DNA of 64,000 bases from an uncultured Pseudomonadales bacterium. GTDB lineage: Bacteria; Pseudomonadota; Gammaproteobacteria; Pseudomonadales; Azotimanducaceae. The position numbers and the translations under genes are program-made. The DNA is taken from positions 1 to 64,000 of the forward strand of contig CALKBV010000010.1 of NCBI GenBank assembly GCA_937775265.1, written 5' to 3'. Under the pieces are notes generated by a model that had not been told where the DNA came from, did no database searches, and was given only the letters and a program-made list of their open reading frames with translations. Positions 44,306-53,746 of this stretch are shown in pieces (within the stretch, counting starts at the first letter, position 1; the number at the start of each line of letters is the position of its first letter).

Positions 44306-44788
44306 TCAGAAAGAGGTTTTGGTTTGCTCTAGCGCGAAATCGTGTGAAACATCCATTATTTGTTGAATTTCCACCACGTTGCCATCTGGGTCCCGACCAT
44401 AGGTTGCGCGAATTGGGCTGCCTTCAAAATTTGGCGGGGGACAATTGAATGTCATGCCGTTTTGGCATAGACGCTCGTACTCTTGATCAATATCTTTTAC
44501 GTCAAGACAGAAATGCGTGTAGCCGTGGTTGTTAACGCCATATTGAGGGTCGATGGGCTCGCCGGGTGGATTTACATATTCGAAAAATTCCAGATAGGCG
44601 TTGCCCATTTTTAGCATTGCCTGTTTGGCATGGGAGTCTTTAAGCCCGACGATGCCATCGATAACTTCTGAACCCTTTTCCCAGCCGCCTTCATAGACGA
44701 CTTCTGCGCCAATAATGTCACGATAAAAAGCGACGATTCGTTCCAGATTGGGGGTGGAAATAGCGACGTGATGAATGCCTCGAATCAT
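44306..44788 (-). CDS. VOC-family (glyoxalase/dioxygenase) protein
   Basis: 160 residues with two beta-alpha-beta-beta-beta modules: IRGIHHVAISTPNLERIVAFYRDIIGAEVV with a metal-binding His, and GYTHFCLDVKDIDQEYERLCQNGM followed by GRDPDGNVVEIQQIM with the second His/Glu ligand pair. Could be a methylmalonyl-CoA-epimerase-like enzyme, lactoylglutathione lyase-like or extradiol dioxygenase-like. The CoA transferase gene 240 bp away may share a pathway with it. Confidence 0.85.
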   Translation of the reverse strand: MIRGIHHVAISTPNLERIVAFYRDIIGAEVVYEGGWEKGSEVIDGIVGLKDSHAKQAMLKMGNAYLEFFEYVNPPGEPIDPQYGVNNHGYTHFCLDVKDIDQEYERLCQNGMTFNCPPPNFEGSPIRATYGRDPDGNVVEIQQIMDVSHDFALEQTKTSF

Positions 44789-45028
44789 GAAGGTTCTCTT
44801 GGTTGTCTTTGATGACCAGCATCATGCGGCTAAAAGCCAGGTTGATTCAATAGCTATTATGATCTCGACGCACCATAAAGATAGTGCACTGTCACTATTA
44901 CCCTTTAATTCATTCAAGGCGCCTGTCGCGCCCAGCCATGACTCTCGTTATGCGAAATGGTTTGTACGTACTGGTTTGCTTGTAACTGCCGCCTGAAGAT
45001 CGATGGTAAGGTAAGCTTTTTATGCGTG

Positions 45029-46099
45029 CTAGCCGATCGCCCCTTGACTGGCCAGCGCATTCATTTCAGGCAGAGTCAAACCGAGTTCAGTGAGAATCTC
45101 AACGGTGTGCTCACCAACCTCTGGCGATACCAAATGCGGCTTTGTTGGCGTGCCTTCAAATCTAACCGGTGTTCTGGGTAATAGCATACGTCCTCCTCGT
45201 GGGTGCTGACTGGATTCGATAATGTCCATTGCCAGCACCTGTGGATCATTGATGACCTCTGCGCGCGAATTCGCTTTAGCAACCGGGATACCGTTTTTGG
45301 CGAGCAGTTCAACGATTTCGTCGGTGCTATAAGATGAAGTGTCGGCGCCCAGATGATGTGAGACGATGTGCCCATCGCTTGTCTTACTGACCTCGTACAT
45401 GTCTGCAAGATCTCCTGCATACTGCACATCGTCTCCCTCGAAGCTGTAATTCCACATGAGGTCGGGCCAATTGAAATAGATCCCCGCATCTAGCATCGAC
45501 AACCTGATATGTTGACCGCCAGCACCAGTCGCCCTCGCGAACAAGGCGGCTGTAATCCCCTGCGCGGCGATGAGTGCAGTGACCTTGTCATAAATAATGG
45601 TGCGCACCATTTCGGGTTCGCCGGTTGACTGCGCATCCACAACACCGCTGATCCCTTGAATCACATAATCGTACACCCGCTGTTCGGCATAAGGTCCGAT
45701 TTCGCCCATGCCGCTGATCGACGCGTAAATCAGGTCAGTGTGATCTTGCTTCAAGTCATCGTAGCCAAGCCCCAGTTTGTCCATCTTTCCAGGTCGATAA
45801 TTCTGCATGACTACATCAGCGTTCTGAGCGAGTGTGCAAGCGAGGCGCGCACCGTCGGGATGCTTTAGATTGAGACCTATGGATCGTTTGTTGCGATTGA
45901 TCATGGCGAAGATCGCGCTAAGCCCGTTTCGACTCGCGCCAAGCTGACGGATGCCATCACCCCAGCCTGGAGGCTCCACTTTAATCACATCGGCGCCCTG
46001 GTCTGCGAGGATCACTGCCGCCATGGGACCGGACACGACCGAGCAAAGATCGAGTACCTTTACTCCGGCCAGAGGCCCCGTCGATTTTAGTTTGTTCAT
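45029..46099 (-). CDS. CaiB/BaiF-type CoA transferase
   Basis: 356 residues (family range about 380-440). Class III CoA transferase: LAGVKVLDLCSVVSGPMAAVILADQGADVIKVEPPGWGDGIRQLG, NRNKRSIGLNLKHPDGA, VVMQNYRPGKMDKLGLGYDDL and SISGMGEIGPYAEQRVYDYVIQGISG. The expected catalytic Asp is in TIIYDKVTAL. Transfers CoA between carboxylic acids. Its start codon overlaps the stop of a small ORF upstream. Confidence 0.92.
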   Translation of the reverse strand: MNKLKSTGPLAGVKVLDLCSVVSGPMAAVILADQGADVIKVEPPGWGDGIRQLGASRNGLSAIFAMINRNKRSIGLNLKHPDGARLACTLAQNADVVMQNYRPGKMDKLGLGYDDLKQDHTDLIYASISGMGEIGPYAEQRVYDYVIQGISGVVDAQSTGEPEMVRTIIYDKVTALIAAQGITAALFARATGAGGQHIRLSMLDAGIYFNWPDLMWNYSFEGDDVQYAGDLADMYEVSKTSDGHIVSHHLGADTSSYSTDEIVELLAKNGIPVAKANSRAEVINDPQVLAMDIIESSQHPRGGRMLLPRTPVRFEGTPTKPHLVSPEVGEHTVEILTELGLTLPEMNALASQGAIG

Positions 46100-46368
46100 T
46101 GGTTAAAACTTGGCAATCTGATTGACTTCCTGACTATGCGGTAATCCCGGTTAAAAATCACTCTGTCATTCTCGACAATGATTGGCATTGTATTGAATAT
46201 TCGTTCATGGGCTGCTTTGTTTGAAGTCGCTCTAGTCTCAATTCGGATGAACTTCGGTAAAGTACAGATGCCATCGAAACATAAAACGTGGAAGACGTCA
46301 TGAAAGAGCAGAGAAACACTGTTTGAGGTTACAGTGTCATGACGAGCATGTTGTTCCAGTTTCACCAA
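46096..46368 (-). CDS. Small ORF coupled to the CoA transferase
   Basis: 90 residues whose TGA overlaps the ATG of the CaiB-like gene (ATGA), the arrangement of translationally coupled genes. The last 60 residues look protein-like (FDGICTLPKFIRIETRATSN, NDRVIFNRDYRIVRKS) and may be the C-terminal end of a longer, truncated gene. The first 30 residues look less so. I do not recognise a family. Confidence 0.3.
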   Translation of the reverse strand: MVKLEQHARHDTVTSNSVSLLFHDVFHVLCFDGICTLPKFIRIETRATSNKAAHERIFNTMPIIVENDRVIFNRDYRIVRKSIRLPSFNQ

Positions 46369-46552
46369 GGGTTGTTGTCGAATTTATCATGCTACAAGTT
46401 TTGTATTAGCGTAGCCGGAACGATAAGGGATGACCTGGATACCGAAAGGCAATTGGAAGAATTGGCGATGGATTTTCGCCTTCAATGGATCACACTGGCT
46501 CATGCATTGATTGCTGGTGTGATGAAATCGCCCCCCCAGCAATCATATTCCC

Positions 46553-46828
46553 TTGTTACCTATCAGCCTCTCTTCCAACTTTTTGTACGAACGTGTACTC
46601 AGGCCGATACTTGAGAAGCGGATTAAAGAGACCGTACCTGACATTTCAGGGTGGCAGACGGAAATAACTGTTTTCTCTAGTGGCATGGCCGCGATTAGCG
46701 CCGCCATCACTGTTTTACGTCATAAAAAAAATAAATATCGCAGAGATAACACTCACACTTTGCAGTTGGATATGTTCGGTGGTTATTTTGAAACCTTGGC
46801 TCTTCTAGATCTACTGGATTCCTCATGA
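46553..46828 (+). pseudogene. Remnant of a PLP-dependent enzyme
   Basis: A 91-codon frame contains FLYERVLRPILEKRIKETVP, ITVFSSGMAAISAAITVL and LQLDMFGGYFETLALLDLL. These resemble the cofactor-binding region of fold-type I PLP enzymes (cystathionine-lyase-like SGMAA and DxxGG segments), but the catalytic lysine region and everything after it are gone. A run of seven C at 46527-46535 may mark an upstream frame break. The flanking sequence (46369-46552 and 46829-47011) holds no intact gene; it includes an 8-bp hairpin, GTAAATGC/GCATTTAC, at 46876-46902. Confidence 0.45.
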
Positions 46829-47011
46829 TTAAAGGTACGAACATAAAAGGTGCGGATAACCCCTCTTTCGGCAGGGTAAATGCTTTTTGCGAAGGCATTT
46901 ACAGGCAATAAGCTGCCTCCCGAGCGTAAAAAAACGAGTCAGGTATGCCTGTCGGCATCGGTTCGAGCATGGATTCCCATTTAAAACTTCGACAGCCAAC
47001 CTTCCATTCGT

Positions 47012-48484
47012 CTACTGATAAAGGAACCCTACAATCGTTAGTACGATGGTGTAAGGCAAAGCCATTATCACCATACGCACATAGCCCAGTTGAATCAGCG
47101 GTGCGAGTGCGGAGGTTAGCAAAAATAGAAATGCTGCCTGGCCATTCGGGGTCGCAACAGAAGGAAGATTTGTCCCGGTATTAATGCTGACTGCCAGGCT
47201 ATCGAAATGTGCTCTGGAAATATCACCGGCATCAAATGCAGCTTTCACTTCATTGATATATACGGTTGCAACGAACACATTGTCAGACATTGCCGACAGC
47301 AGTCCATTAGCCAGAAAAAATGCGCGTGGTTGGTCTTCGATGGGTAAGCTCAGTACCCATTGGATAACGGGGCTAAAGAGATGCAGATCATGAATCATCC
47401 CAACGACAACGAAGAAGATACAAAGCAGGGAAACGAAAGGCAAGGATTCCTCAAAGGCACGACCTATTTGATGTTCTTCTTTGATTCCGGTGAGTGCAGT
47501 CACCGCAACAAGTAGGCACAATCCAATAAGACCCACCTCCATGACATGGAGCGCCAACCCGACCACCAGAAGAACACCGCAGAGTCCCTGTATAATGAGG
47601 CCATAAACTTCTCTTTGTGTTCTCTTTTCATCCTGTTCCTGAATATAGCCTTTTAGTATTGAGCGGACTTGCGGATCCAGCTTCCCCCCGTATCCCAACA
47701 CACCCGTTAGCTCGAGTACGATGCACGTCAGAAAACCGGCAATGACCGCGGGAATCGTGACATGTGACATTTCTTGGGCAAACTGAATAAAATTCCAACC
47801 CATCTTGTCTGCTATCAACAGGTTTTGGGGTTCCCCCACCATCGTAGTGACGCCTCCAAGCGCTGTGCCAATTGCGCCATGCATTACAAGGCTACGAATG
47901 AACGCCCTGAATTCTTCCAGCGTATCACCGCTCAATTCTTGTTGATCCGAGACTCCGTTTTCGTCAAAGTCTGTATCGTCGCCAGCCTGAATCCTCTCGT
48001 ACACGCCATACAAGGCAACGAAAACAGTAATCAGTACGGCCGTAACCGTTAAAGCATCAAGGAATGCAGAAAGAAAAGCCGCCATCATTGAAAACATCAA
48101 TGAGAGCATCCATTTGCTCTGCACTTTCATGATTAGTTTTGCAAATACAAAGGTTAGTAATGGCTTCATGAAGTAAATGAAACTCACCATAAATATCAAC
48201 AGGGCAAGTACCCCAAGGTTTGCCTGTATCTCGTGCCAGACTGTCTCTGGCGACGTTAAACCCAGTGCCAGGATCGCCAGCCCCAGAAGCCCGCCACTTT
48301 GCAGTGGGTAACATTTTAAAGCCATGGCCAGCGTAAGAATAAACATTGCTAGAAACATCCACCCAAGAACGGTCGTCCCGACTACCATTTTCAATGGAAC
48401 GCAGAGCACCAGGAAAACCAAGATCGACATCTTGAACCAGTCGGGACTGTTGCCTAAAAATTCTTTATATGCGATTCGAGTCAT
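47012..48484 (-). CDS. nhaB: Na+/H+ antiporter NhaB
   Basis: 490 residues, close to NhaB length (~510). About a dozen hydrophobic segments; NhaB-type start (YKEFLGNSPDWFKMSILVFL), SGGLLGLAILALGLTSPETVWHEIQANLGVLALLIFMVSFIYFMKPLL, FSMMAAFLSAFLDALTVTAVLITVFVALYGVYERI, GTALGGVTTMVGEPQNLLIADKMGW and SMSDNVFVATVYINEVKAA-like region near 410. Exchanges Na+ for H+, as expected in a marine bacterium. Monocistronic by its surroundings; about 275 bp without genes separate it from the sulfurtransferase gene. Confidence 0.95.
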   Translation of the reverse strand: MTRIAYKEFLGNSPDWFKMSILVFLVLCVPLKMVVGTTVLGWMFLAMFILTLAMALKCYPLQSGGLLGLAILALGLTSPETVWHEIQANLGVLALLIFMVSFIYFMKPLLTFVFAKLIMKVQSKWMLSLMFSMMAAFLSAFLDALTVTAVLITVFVALYGVYERIQAGDDTDFDENGVSDQQELSGDTLEEFRAFIRSLVMHGAIGTALGGVTTMVGEPQNLLIADKMGWNFIQFAQEMSHVTIPAVIAGFLTCIVLELTGVLGYGGKLDPQVRSILKGYIQEQDEKRTQREVYGLIIQGLCGVLLVVGLALHVMEVGLIGLCLLVAVTALTGIKEEHQIGRAFEESLPFVSLLCIFFVVVGMIHDLHLFSPVIQWVLSLPIEDQPRAFFLANGLLSAMSDNVFVATVYINEVKAAFDAGDISRAHFDSLAVSINTGTNLPSVATPNGQAAFLFLLTSALAPLIQLGYVRMVIMALPYTIVLTIVGFLYQ

Positions 48485-48759
48485 TTAACACCTTCCACTG
48501 CTAATTTCTTATTAGTTACATTGTACTTTTGTCTCACAGATTTCTGCGCGCGCCTGCTATCACGATAAACATTGTCGCGAACGACATCTATACCATAAAA
48601 TGCACGCCAGACTGAATAGACACGAGTATCTCGGTCGATAGATTTCTTGATCTTCTACATTCTACTAATTTTTACAGGCGCTTTCTTACTCCTTGTTAAA
48701 TGGTCGTCGTTAATGTCAAGGCACCGAGACAATATGGTGCTGCGTTTTCGGGAATACTT

Positions 48760-49596
48760 TTAAGTTAATGAACCTGTGTCCGCCCCGGTCGTGATGGGTA
48801 GTTCTTCCGCCATCCATTCTGACATCGAGCCATCGTAGACTGCGACATCATCCACACCCAGCAGTTTCGCGACGCAGGCGTTAAGCGTTGCCGCAATTCC
48901 ACCGCCGCAATAAGTGATCAGGCGATCGCCGATCATTTTTTGCCCGAGGATCTCTGCCAGGGTTTTATCCGGTAGTAGATAGTCCTCATCCATAAGCTCG
49001 GAAAAAGGATGGTTCACCGAACCGGATATGTGCCCGGCGTAGAAAACATCCGCTTCACCTTTATACATTTCGGGTGTAAGCGTATTGACCACGCAGGCAC
49101 TACCGTCGGTGATTGAAGAGAGCACTTCTTCCTTACTGGCGAACATCTGTGGAGAAAGATCTGTATTAAAAGTTGTGGGGACGTATTTATTTTCAGCGAT
49201 TTCCAGAGCACCTTTCCAGGCTTGCAGTCCTCCGTTTAGAACTCTGACGTTTCGATGCCCTGCATATTGCAGCACCCACCAGATCCGTGTTGACCATGCC
49301 AGCATCTCGGTGGAGTAAACTACGACCGGTGTATCCCTGCTGATGCCCAGGGCACCAATTGCTTCCCCAAGGGTTTTTTCGTCTGGAATCGTGTACATGA
49401 GATTCGAGTCAGGTTCGGAAATAGCGGCATGGTCCAGAAAGACACTCCCGGGGATATGCCCTGCGAGATACCTGTCATGGCCGCTCTCTACTGCTGCAGG
49501 ATTAAGTACCACAGTAGCGTCAAAAAGGCGGAGGTTTGGGTCATCAATTATTGCGACCAGTTCTTCTTCTTCAATCAGGAGTTCTTCTCTTTTCAT
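48760..49596 (-). CDS. Rhodanese-type sulfurtransferase (SseA-like)
   Basis: 278 residues, two rhodanese domains. N-terminal: LRLFDATVVLNPAAVESGHDRYLAGHIPGSVFLDHAAIS. C-terminal: active-site Cys in LITYCGGGIAATLNACVAKLLG and YDGSMSEWMAEELP. Transfers sulfur from thiosulfate or 3-mercaptopyruvate to a thiophilic acceptor. It follows the TRAP permease gene on the same strand by 17 bp, so it is probably the last gene of that operon. Confidence 0.9.
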   Translation of the reverse strand: MKREELLIEEEELVAIIDDPNLRLFDATVVLNPAAVESGHDRYLAGHIPGSVFLDHAAISEPDSNLMYTIPDEKTLGEAIGALGISRDTPVVVYSTEMLAWSTRIWWVLQYAGHRNVRVLNGGLQAWKGALEIAENKYVPTTFNTDLSPQMFASKEEVLSSITDGSACVVNTLTPEMYKGEADVFYAGHISGSVNHPFSELMDEDYLLPDKTLAEILGQKMIGDRLITYCGGGIAATLNACVAKLLGVDDVAVYDGSMSEWMAEELPITTGADTGSLT

Positions 49597-49613
49597 TGTC
49601 AGGTTTCCCGGGG

Positions 49614-50967
49614 TTAGTTTCCATAGGCCTGTGCAGGTAGCCAGGTAACAACAGCCTGCCAGTTAAAGATGATGGCTAAGCCTATCAATTGCAAAATAAC
49701 ATAAGGGAACACGCCCTTGTAGATAGTCACGATATCTACACCCTCCGGCGCGACACCTTTTAGGTAAAAGATAGCGAACCCAACGGGCGGTGTCAGGAAA
49801 CTTGTTTGAAGGCAAACGGCGAACAGGATGGTGAACCAGACCGGGTCAAATCCCAGGTTGAACACAACGGGTGAAACCAGAGGGAGGATAATCAGGGTCA
49901 GCTCGATCCAGTCCAGGAAAAACCCGAGCAAAAACGTGGCGAACAAGATAGAAATGATGATGCCAGAGGGACCGAAGGGGAGTCCGAGCAGTGCCCGTTC
50001 TATGAGCTCGTCACCACCGAGTCCGCGAAGTACCAGCGAATAAGCTGTTGCACCCAGCAATACTGCGAAGATGAACGCGGTGGTACGAGTGGTCTCAAAT
50101 AATACCTCTCGCAACACGGACATGTTCAGCGCTCCGGTTTAGCGCTGCCAACAGTAGCGCCCCCGCCGCGCCGACTCCGGCAGCTTCGGTAGGTGTGGCT
50201 AACCCGAAGAAAATGCTGCCAAGTACGGCCAGGATCAGGAAAGCTGCGGGCACAATGGCCATGAACAGTTCCCAGACGACTTTCAGGTCGATAGGTTCCC
50301 GTTGCGTAGCAGGAGCATGTTCAGGTTTCAGGAAGCCGTAAACAAGAATATAGGTGACGTACAACCCGCCGAGCAGCGCGCCAGGGAAAACGGCGCCGAG
50401 GAATAAGTCGCCAACGCTCATAGCCATTCGGTCAGCCATCAGAACCAGCATAATGCTTGGCGGTATCAGGATACCCAGCGTACCGACCGCGCAAACGGTG
50501 CCGGCAGCGAGGCTTGTGTCGTAACCTTCTTTCATCATCACTGGTAGCCCAAGAAGAGCCAGCAGAACAACGGAGGCGCCAATGATCCCGGTTGTTGCAG
50601 CGAGCAGAAGACCAATCAGGGTGACGGTGATGGCCAGCCCGCCGCGAACCGGGCCGAGCAATTTCGCAAAGCTGGTCATAAGGCGACCGGCAATGCCTGA
50701 TCTGTCCAGCAAAAGCCCCATGAAAATGAACATAGGTAACGCGACCATTACCCAGTTCTCCATAACATTCCAGACTCGATCAATCGTCAGCGACGTGTAG
50801 CTCCAATCGACACCAACTGGCACGTGAAAATCGACTTCGAGAATAATCGCGAGGGCCGTAAACAAAATTGAAAGCCCACCCAGAAGCCAGGCAATCGGGT
50901 AGCCCGTAAAAACCGAAACAATGAAGCCAAAAAACATGAGGAGAGCCAGGATTTCATTGGGACTCAT
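49614..50967 (-). pseudogene. dctM: TRAP transporter large permease, frameshifted
   Basis: A DctM-type 12-helix permease split into two frames. The first runs from ATG 50967 (MSPNEILALLMFFGFIVSVFTGYPIAWLLGG) through GVGAAGALLLAALNR. One extra base at about 50133 moves the continuation (LNMSVLREVLFETTRTTAFIFAVLLGATAYSL, LDWIELTLIILPLVSPVVFNLG) to another frame ending at 49614. Joined, the length (~450 residues) and motifs are normal, so the event is recent or a sequencing error. As read, the transporter would not work. Its start overlaps dctQ by 14 bp. Confidence 0.88.
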
Positions 50968-51490
50968 GCCGGTCTCCTGTTTGGCTGAGGAACAGGAATG
51001 ACCAAACCCTGCTGAATCTTGAAACGATAGCGAGCAACAGCAGGAAAAAACCAATAAACAGCATGCTCTTGATAACCCAGCGGAATGGCAGCCCTCCTGG
51101 TGAAACAGACACCTCTGACAGAGCGTAGCTGGATGCTACAAAGGGCGCAGAAAAAACCAGTATCAAAGCGGTGAAAGGCAATACACAAAGCAGGATGCCG
51201 TAGAGCTCCAGCCAGCCCTGAGTTCTGGGACTGAGCCGCTCGTGAACGACGTCAACTCTTACGTGACCATCAAGCTGAAAGGTGTATCCAATGCCGAGTA
51301 AAAAGCCGGTGCTGTAGAGGTGCCATTGTATTTCCTCCAGTTCAATTCTGCCTTGCCCGAAGGCGTATCTCAGTACGACATTGAATACGATGGTGAACAG
51401 TAGCAGCAACCATATCCAGGATATGGATTCGCCAACCCAGGTGATAAGTGGATCGATTCGGCGTGAAATGACAGTTGATGGAAGCTGCAT
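50954..51490 (-). CDS. dctQ: TRAP transporter small permease
   Basis: 178 residues with four hydrophobic helices, the DctQ plan: ISWIWLLLLFTIVFNVVLRYAFGQGRIELEEIQWHLYSTGFLLGIGYTFQLDGHVRVDVVHERLSPR is the conserved core. Works with DctM in Na+-driven solute uptake with a periplasmic binding protein. Between dctP and dctM. Confidence 0.92.
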   Translation of the reverse strand: MQLPSTVISRRIDPLITWVGESISWIWLLLLFTIVFNVVLRYAFGQGRIELEEIQWHLYSTGFLLGIGYTFQLDGHVRVDVVHERLSPRTQGWLELYGILLCVLPFTALILVFSAPFVASSYALSEVSVSPGGLPFRWVIKSMLFIGFFLLLLAIVSRFSRVWSFLFLSQTGDRHESQ

Positions 51491-51493
51491 TTT

Positions 51494-52600
51494 CTAAAAG
51501 TCTCTTGGCAGGTACGCCAGGCGCTTCCAATGCTGGTAGCTTTCTTCAAATGTCCGCTGGGATGCAAGGATTTTTGCAAAAGACTCATTTTTGTCTGCTT
51601 CTTCTTCCAGGACATCATCAGCTACCCGGTTGAGTTCCCTTAAAAGTGGTTCCGGTAGACGTTCTGCCGTCACGCCGATGGCGGGGAATCCGGCGATAAC
51701 TTTACCCTGAAGTGCTTCAGCGCGAGCAAGGTTTCGGGTCACTGCTGCGGTACAGGTCGTGGTGAGCAGGTGCTTGTCCATCGCTGCGAGCGAATTCCAG
51801 ACATCAAGGTTGACGATGAGGTGCGATGCGGTAAATGGCTGGTGCCAGCCCGGATAGTAATTGTATTTTGCAACTCGATTGAATCCGAGTGCTTCATCAA
51901 CAATTGGCAGCGAATATTCAGATGCGTCGATAGCTCCTTTTTCGAGCGCCTGGAAGATTTCTCCGGATGGCAACATGGTGACGGAAGCGCCAAGCCTTTC
52001 GATCACTCTACCGCCAATACCTGCGAAGCGAATCTTCAGGCCCTCAACATCAGACAGCTTTGTAATAGGGTCGCGAAACCAGCCGGCTGTTTCAGGACCC
52101 GTCATGCCGCAATATATTGGGTGTATGTTATGAGGCTTATACAGCTCTTCGCCCAGTTCACGGCCCCCTGCTTCAAACCACCAGGCGCTGAATTCCCAGG
52201 GTTCCATGCCGAACGGTACGGCTGCGATCAAGGCAGCTGCGGGAATTTTCCCCTGATCGTAGCCGAGCCAATTGTATCCTGCTGGTACTTTGCCATCCCG
52301 GACTGCGTCCGATATACCGAGCGCGGGGACCAGTTCGCCGGGTTCGAACATCTCGAGGTGCACTGCGCCATCACTTATCTGCGTGGCAGTACCGCTGATG
52401 TATTTGGTGTTGTCGCCAAGAACCGGAAGGTTGCTGGAAGAAGGCGTGGGCACACGCCAGTGAACGCGGGTCGGGGTGCCATCGCTGGTCTTGGCGACAG
52501 ATAATTCGCTGGGACCGTTAGGGCGCAGCGCAAGGCTTGCGACCAGCCCGACGGTAAAAGAAACCGCAACGGCTAGCGCAGCCGATCTGTTAGAAAGCAT
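51494..52600 (-). CDS. dctP: TRAP transporter substrate-binding protein
   Basis: 368 residues from ATG 52600, which has a perfect GGAGGG ribosome-binding site; the longer frame from 52636 is only the result of an upstream repeat. Signal peptide (MLSNRSAALAVAVSFTVGLVASLAL), then TRAP binding features: VHWRVPTPSSSNLPVLGDNTKYI, VEGLKIRFAGIGGRVIERLGASVTMLPSGEIFQALEKGAIDA with the conserved carboxylate-binding Arg. TakP-like members bind alpha-keto or aromatic acids; substrate here not determined. First gene of the TRAP operon. Confidence 0.92.
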   Translation of the reverse strand: MLSNRSAALAVAVSFTVGLVASLALRPNGPSELSVAKTSDGTPTRVHWRVPTPSSSNLPVLGDNTKYISGTATQISDGAVHLEMFEPGELVPALGISDAVRDGKVPAGYNWLGYDQGKIPAAALIAAVPFGMEPWEFSAWWFEAGGRELGEELYKPHNIHPIYCGMTGPETAGWFRDPITKLSDVEGLKIRFAGIGGRVIERLGASVTMLPSGEIFQALEKGAIDASEYSLPIVDEALGFNRVAKYNYYPGWHQPFTASHLIVNLDVWNSLAAMDKHLLTTTCTAAVTRNLARAEALQGKVIAGFPAIGVTAERLPEPLLRELNRVADDVLEEEADKNESFAKILASQRTFEESYQHWKRLAYLPRDF

Positions 52601-52663
52601 AATCCCTCCGCCAATAAAGCATAGTTCTTCTGCCAATAAAACATAGTCCCTCCGCCAATGTGG
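52598..52663 (-). repeat. Three tandem 22-bp units at the dctP start
   Basis: Copies at 52598-52619, 52620-52641 and 52642-52663. Read on the minus strand each unit has ATTGGCGGAGGG-like sequence followed by an ATG, so the ribosome-binding site and start codon are triplicated. The middle copy is the most diverged (AGAAGAAC in place of GGAGGGA). The ATGs lie at 52600, 52622 and 52644, in three different frames because 22 is not a multiple of 3. Confidence 0.9.
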
Positions 52664-52789
52664 TTAGGCCTAGACTAGCATGAGGGAAGGTCTTCCAGAC
52701 TATACCCGGAGCACTAATGTCAGGATAATGGGCGCCTTTTTCGCAGAAACGATATTTAAACCAGTTTTAATAAACCAGAGGATAGCTAG

Positions 52790-53689
52790 ATGACAGATGT
52801 CAGATTTGATGACCGAGTGGTCGTAATTACCGGGGCGGGTAATGGACTTGGCCGAACCTACGCACTTGAAATGGGTAAACGAGGGGCCAAGGTTGTCGTT
52901 AATGATCTTGGCGGTTCAGCGTTTGGTGATGGCGCTGATAAGGCCGCCGCCGACGTCGTCGTTGACGAAATCAAAGCAGGTGGCGGCGAAGCTGTAGCCA
53001 ACTATGATTCGGTCACTGATGGTGACAAGATTGTCCAGACCGCTATGGATTCTTTCGGGAAGATTGACGTAGTGATTAATAATGCGGGTATTCTTCGCGA
53101 CAAGACTTTCCATAAAATGGAAGAGCGGGACTGGGACCTGATCTATGATGTCCATGTTCGTGGCGCATTCAAGGTCAGCCACGCGGCCTGGCCCTATATG
53201 CGCGACCAGAATTACGGGCGGATGATCTTTACCGCATCCGCGGCCGGTATTTACGGAAACTTTGGGCAAACCAACTACGCGATGGCAAAACTCGGCCTGC
53301 ACGGAATGTCGCAGACTCTGGCGCTGGAAGGTCGGTCCAAGAACATCATGGTCAATACCATCGCGCCAATTGCGGGTTCGCGCCTGACAGAAACAGTGAT
53401 GCCCCAGCAACTGGTAGACGCGCTTAAGCCTGATTTTATTATGCCGCTGGTCGTAAAGCTCTGTGATGAGAACAGCCAGGAGACTGGCGGGCTATATGAG
53501 GTCGGCGCCGGATTTATAGGGAAAGTCCGATGGGAAAGAAGCAAAGGACACTCTTTCAGCGTTAGTCAGGGATTCAACGCTGAAGACGTCAACGACGCCT
53601 GGGATGAAATCGTGGATTTCACGGATGCAGATCATCCGTCCAGCATCGCCGAGGCTAATAAGCCGCTTATCAAAAATCTGAAATCCTAA
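52790..53689 (+). CDS. SDR-family 3-hydroxyacyl-CoA dehydrogenase-like enzyme
   Basis: 299 residues. Resembles the dehydrogenase domain of peroxisomal multifunctional enzyme 2: VVVITGAGNGLGRTYALEMGKRGAKVVVNDLGG, NNAGILRDKTFHKMEERDWDLIYDVHVRGAFKVSHAAWPYMRDQNYGRMIFTASAAGIYGNFGQTNYAMAKLG with Tyr and Lys in place. Probably oxidises a 3-hydroxyacyl-CoA with NAD+. The C-terminal ~50 residues lack the hydratase and SCP domains of MFE-2. Confidence 0.9.
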   Translation: MTDVRFDDRVVVITGAGNGLGRTYALEMGKRGAKVVVNDLGGSAFGDGADKAAADVVVDEIKAGGGEAVANYDSVTDGDKIVQTAMDSFGKIDVVINNAGILRDKTFHKMEERDWDLIYDVHVRGAFKVSHAAWPYMRDQNYGRMIFTASAAGIYGNFGQTNYAMAKLGLHGMSQTLALEGRSKNIMVNTIAPIAGSRLTETVMPQQLVDALKPDFIMPLVVKLCDENSQETGGLYEVGAGFIGKVRWERSKGHSFSVSQGFNAEDVNDAWDEIVDFTDADHPSSIAEANKPLIKNLKS

Positions 53690-53746
53690 GCTGTATTGTC
53701 AGGCGGGGCACCATGCCTTTATGGTTTCCCGCCTGGTGTCCCTTGC

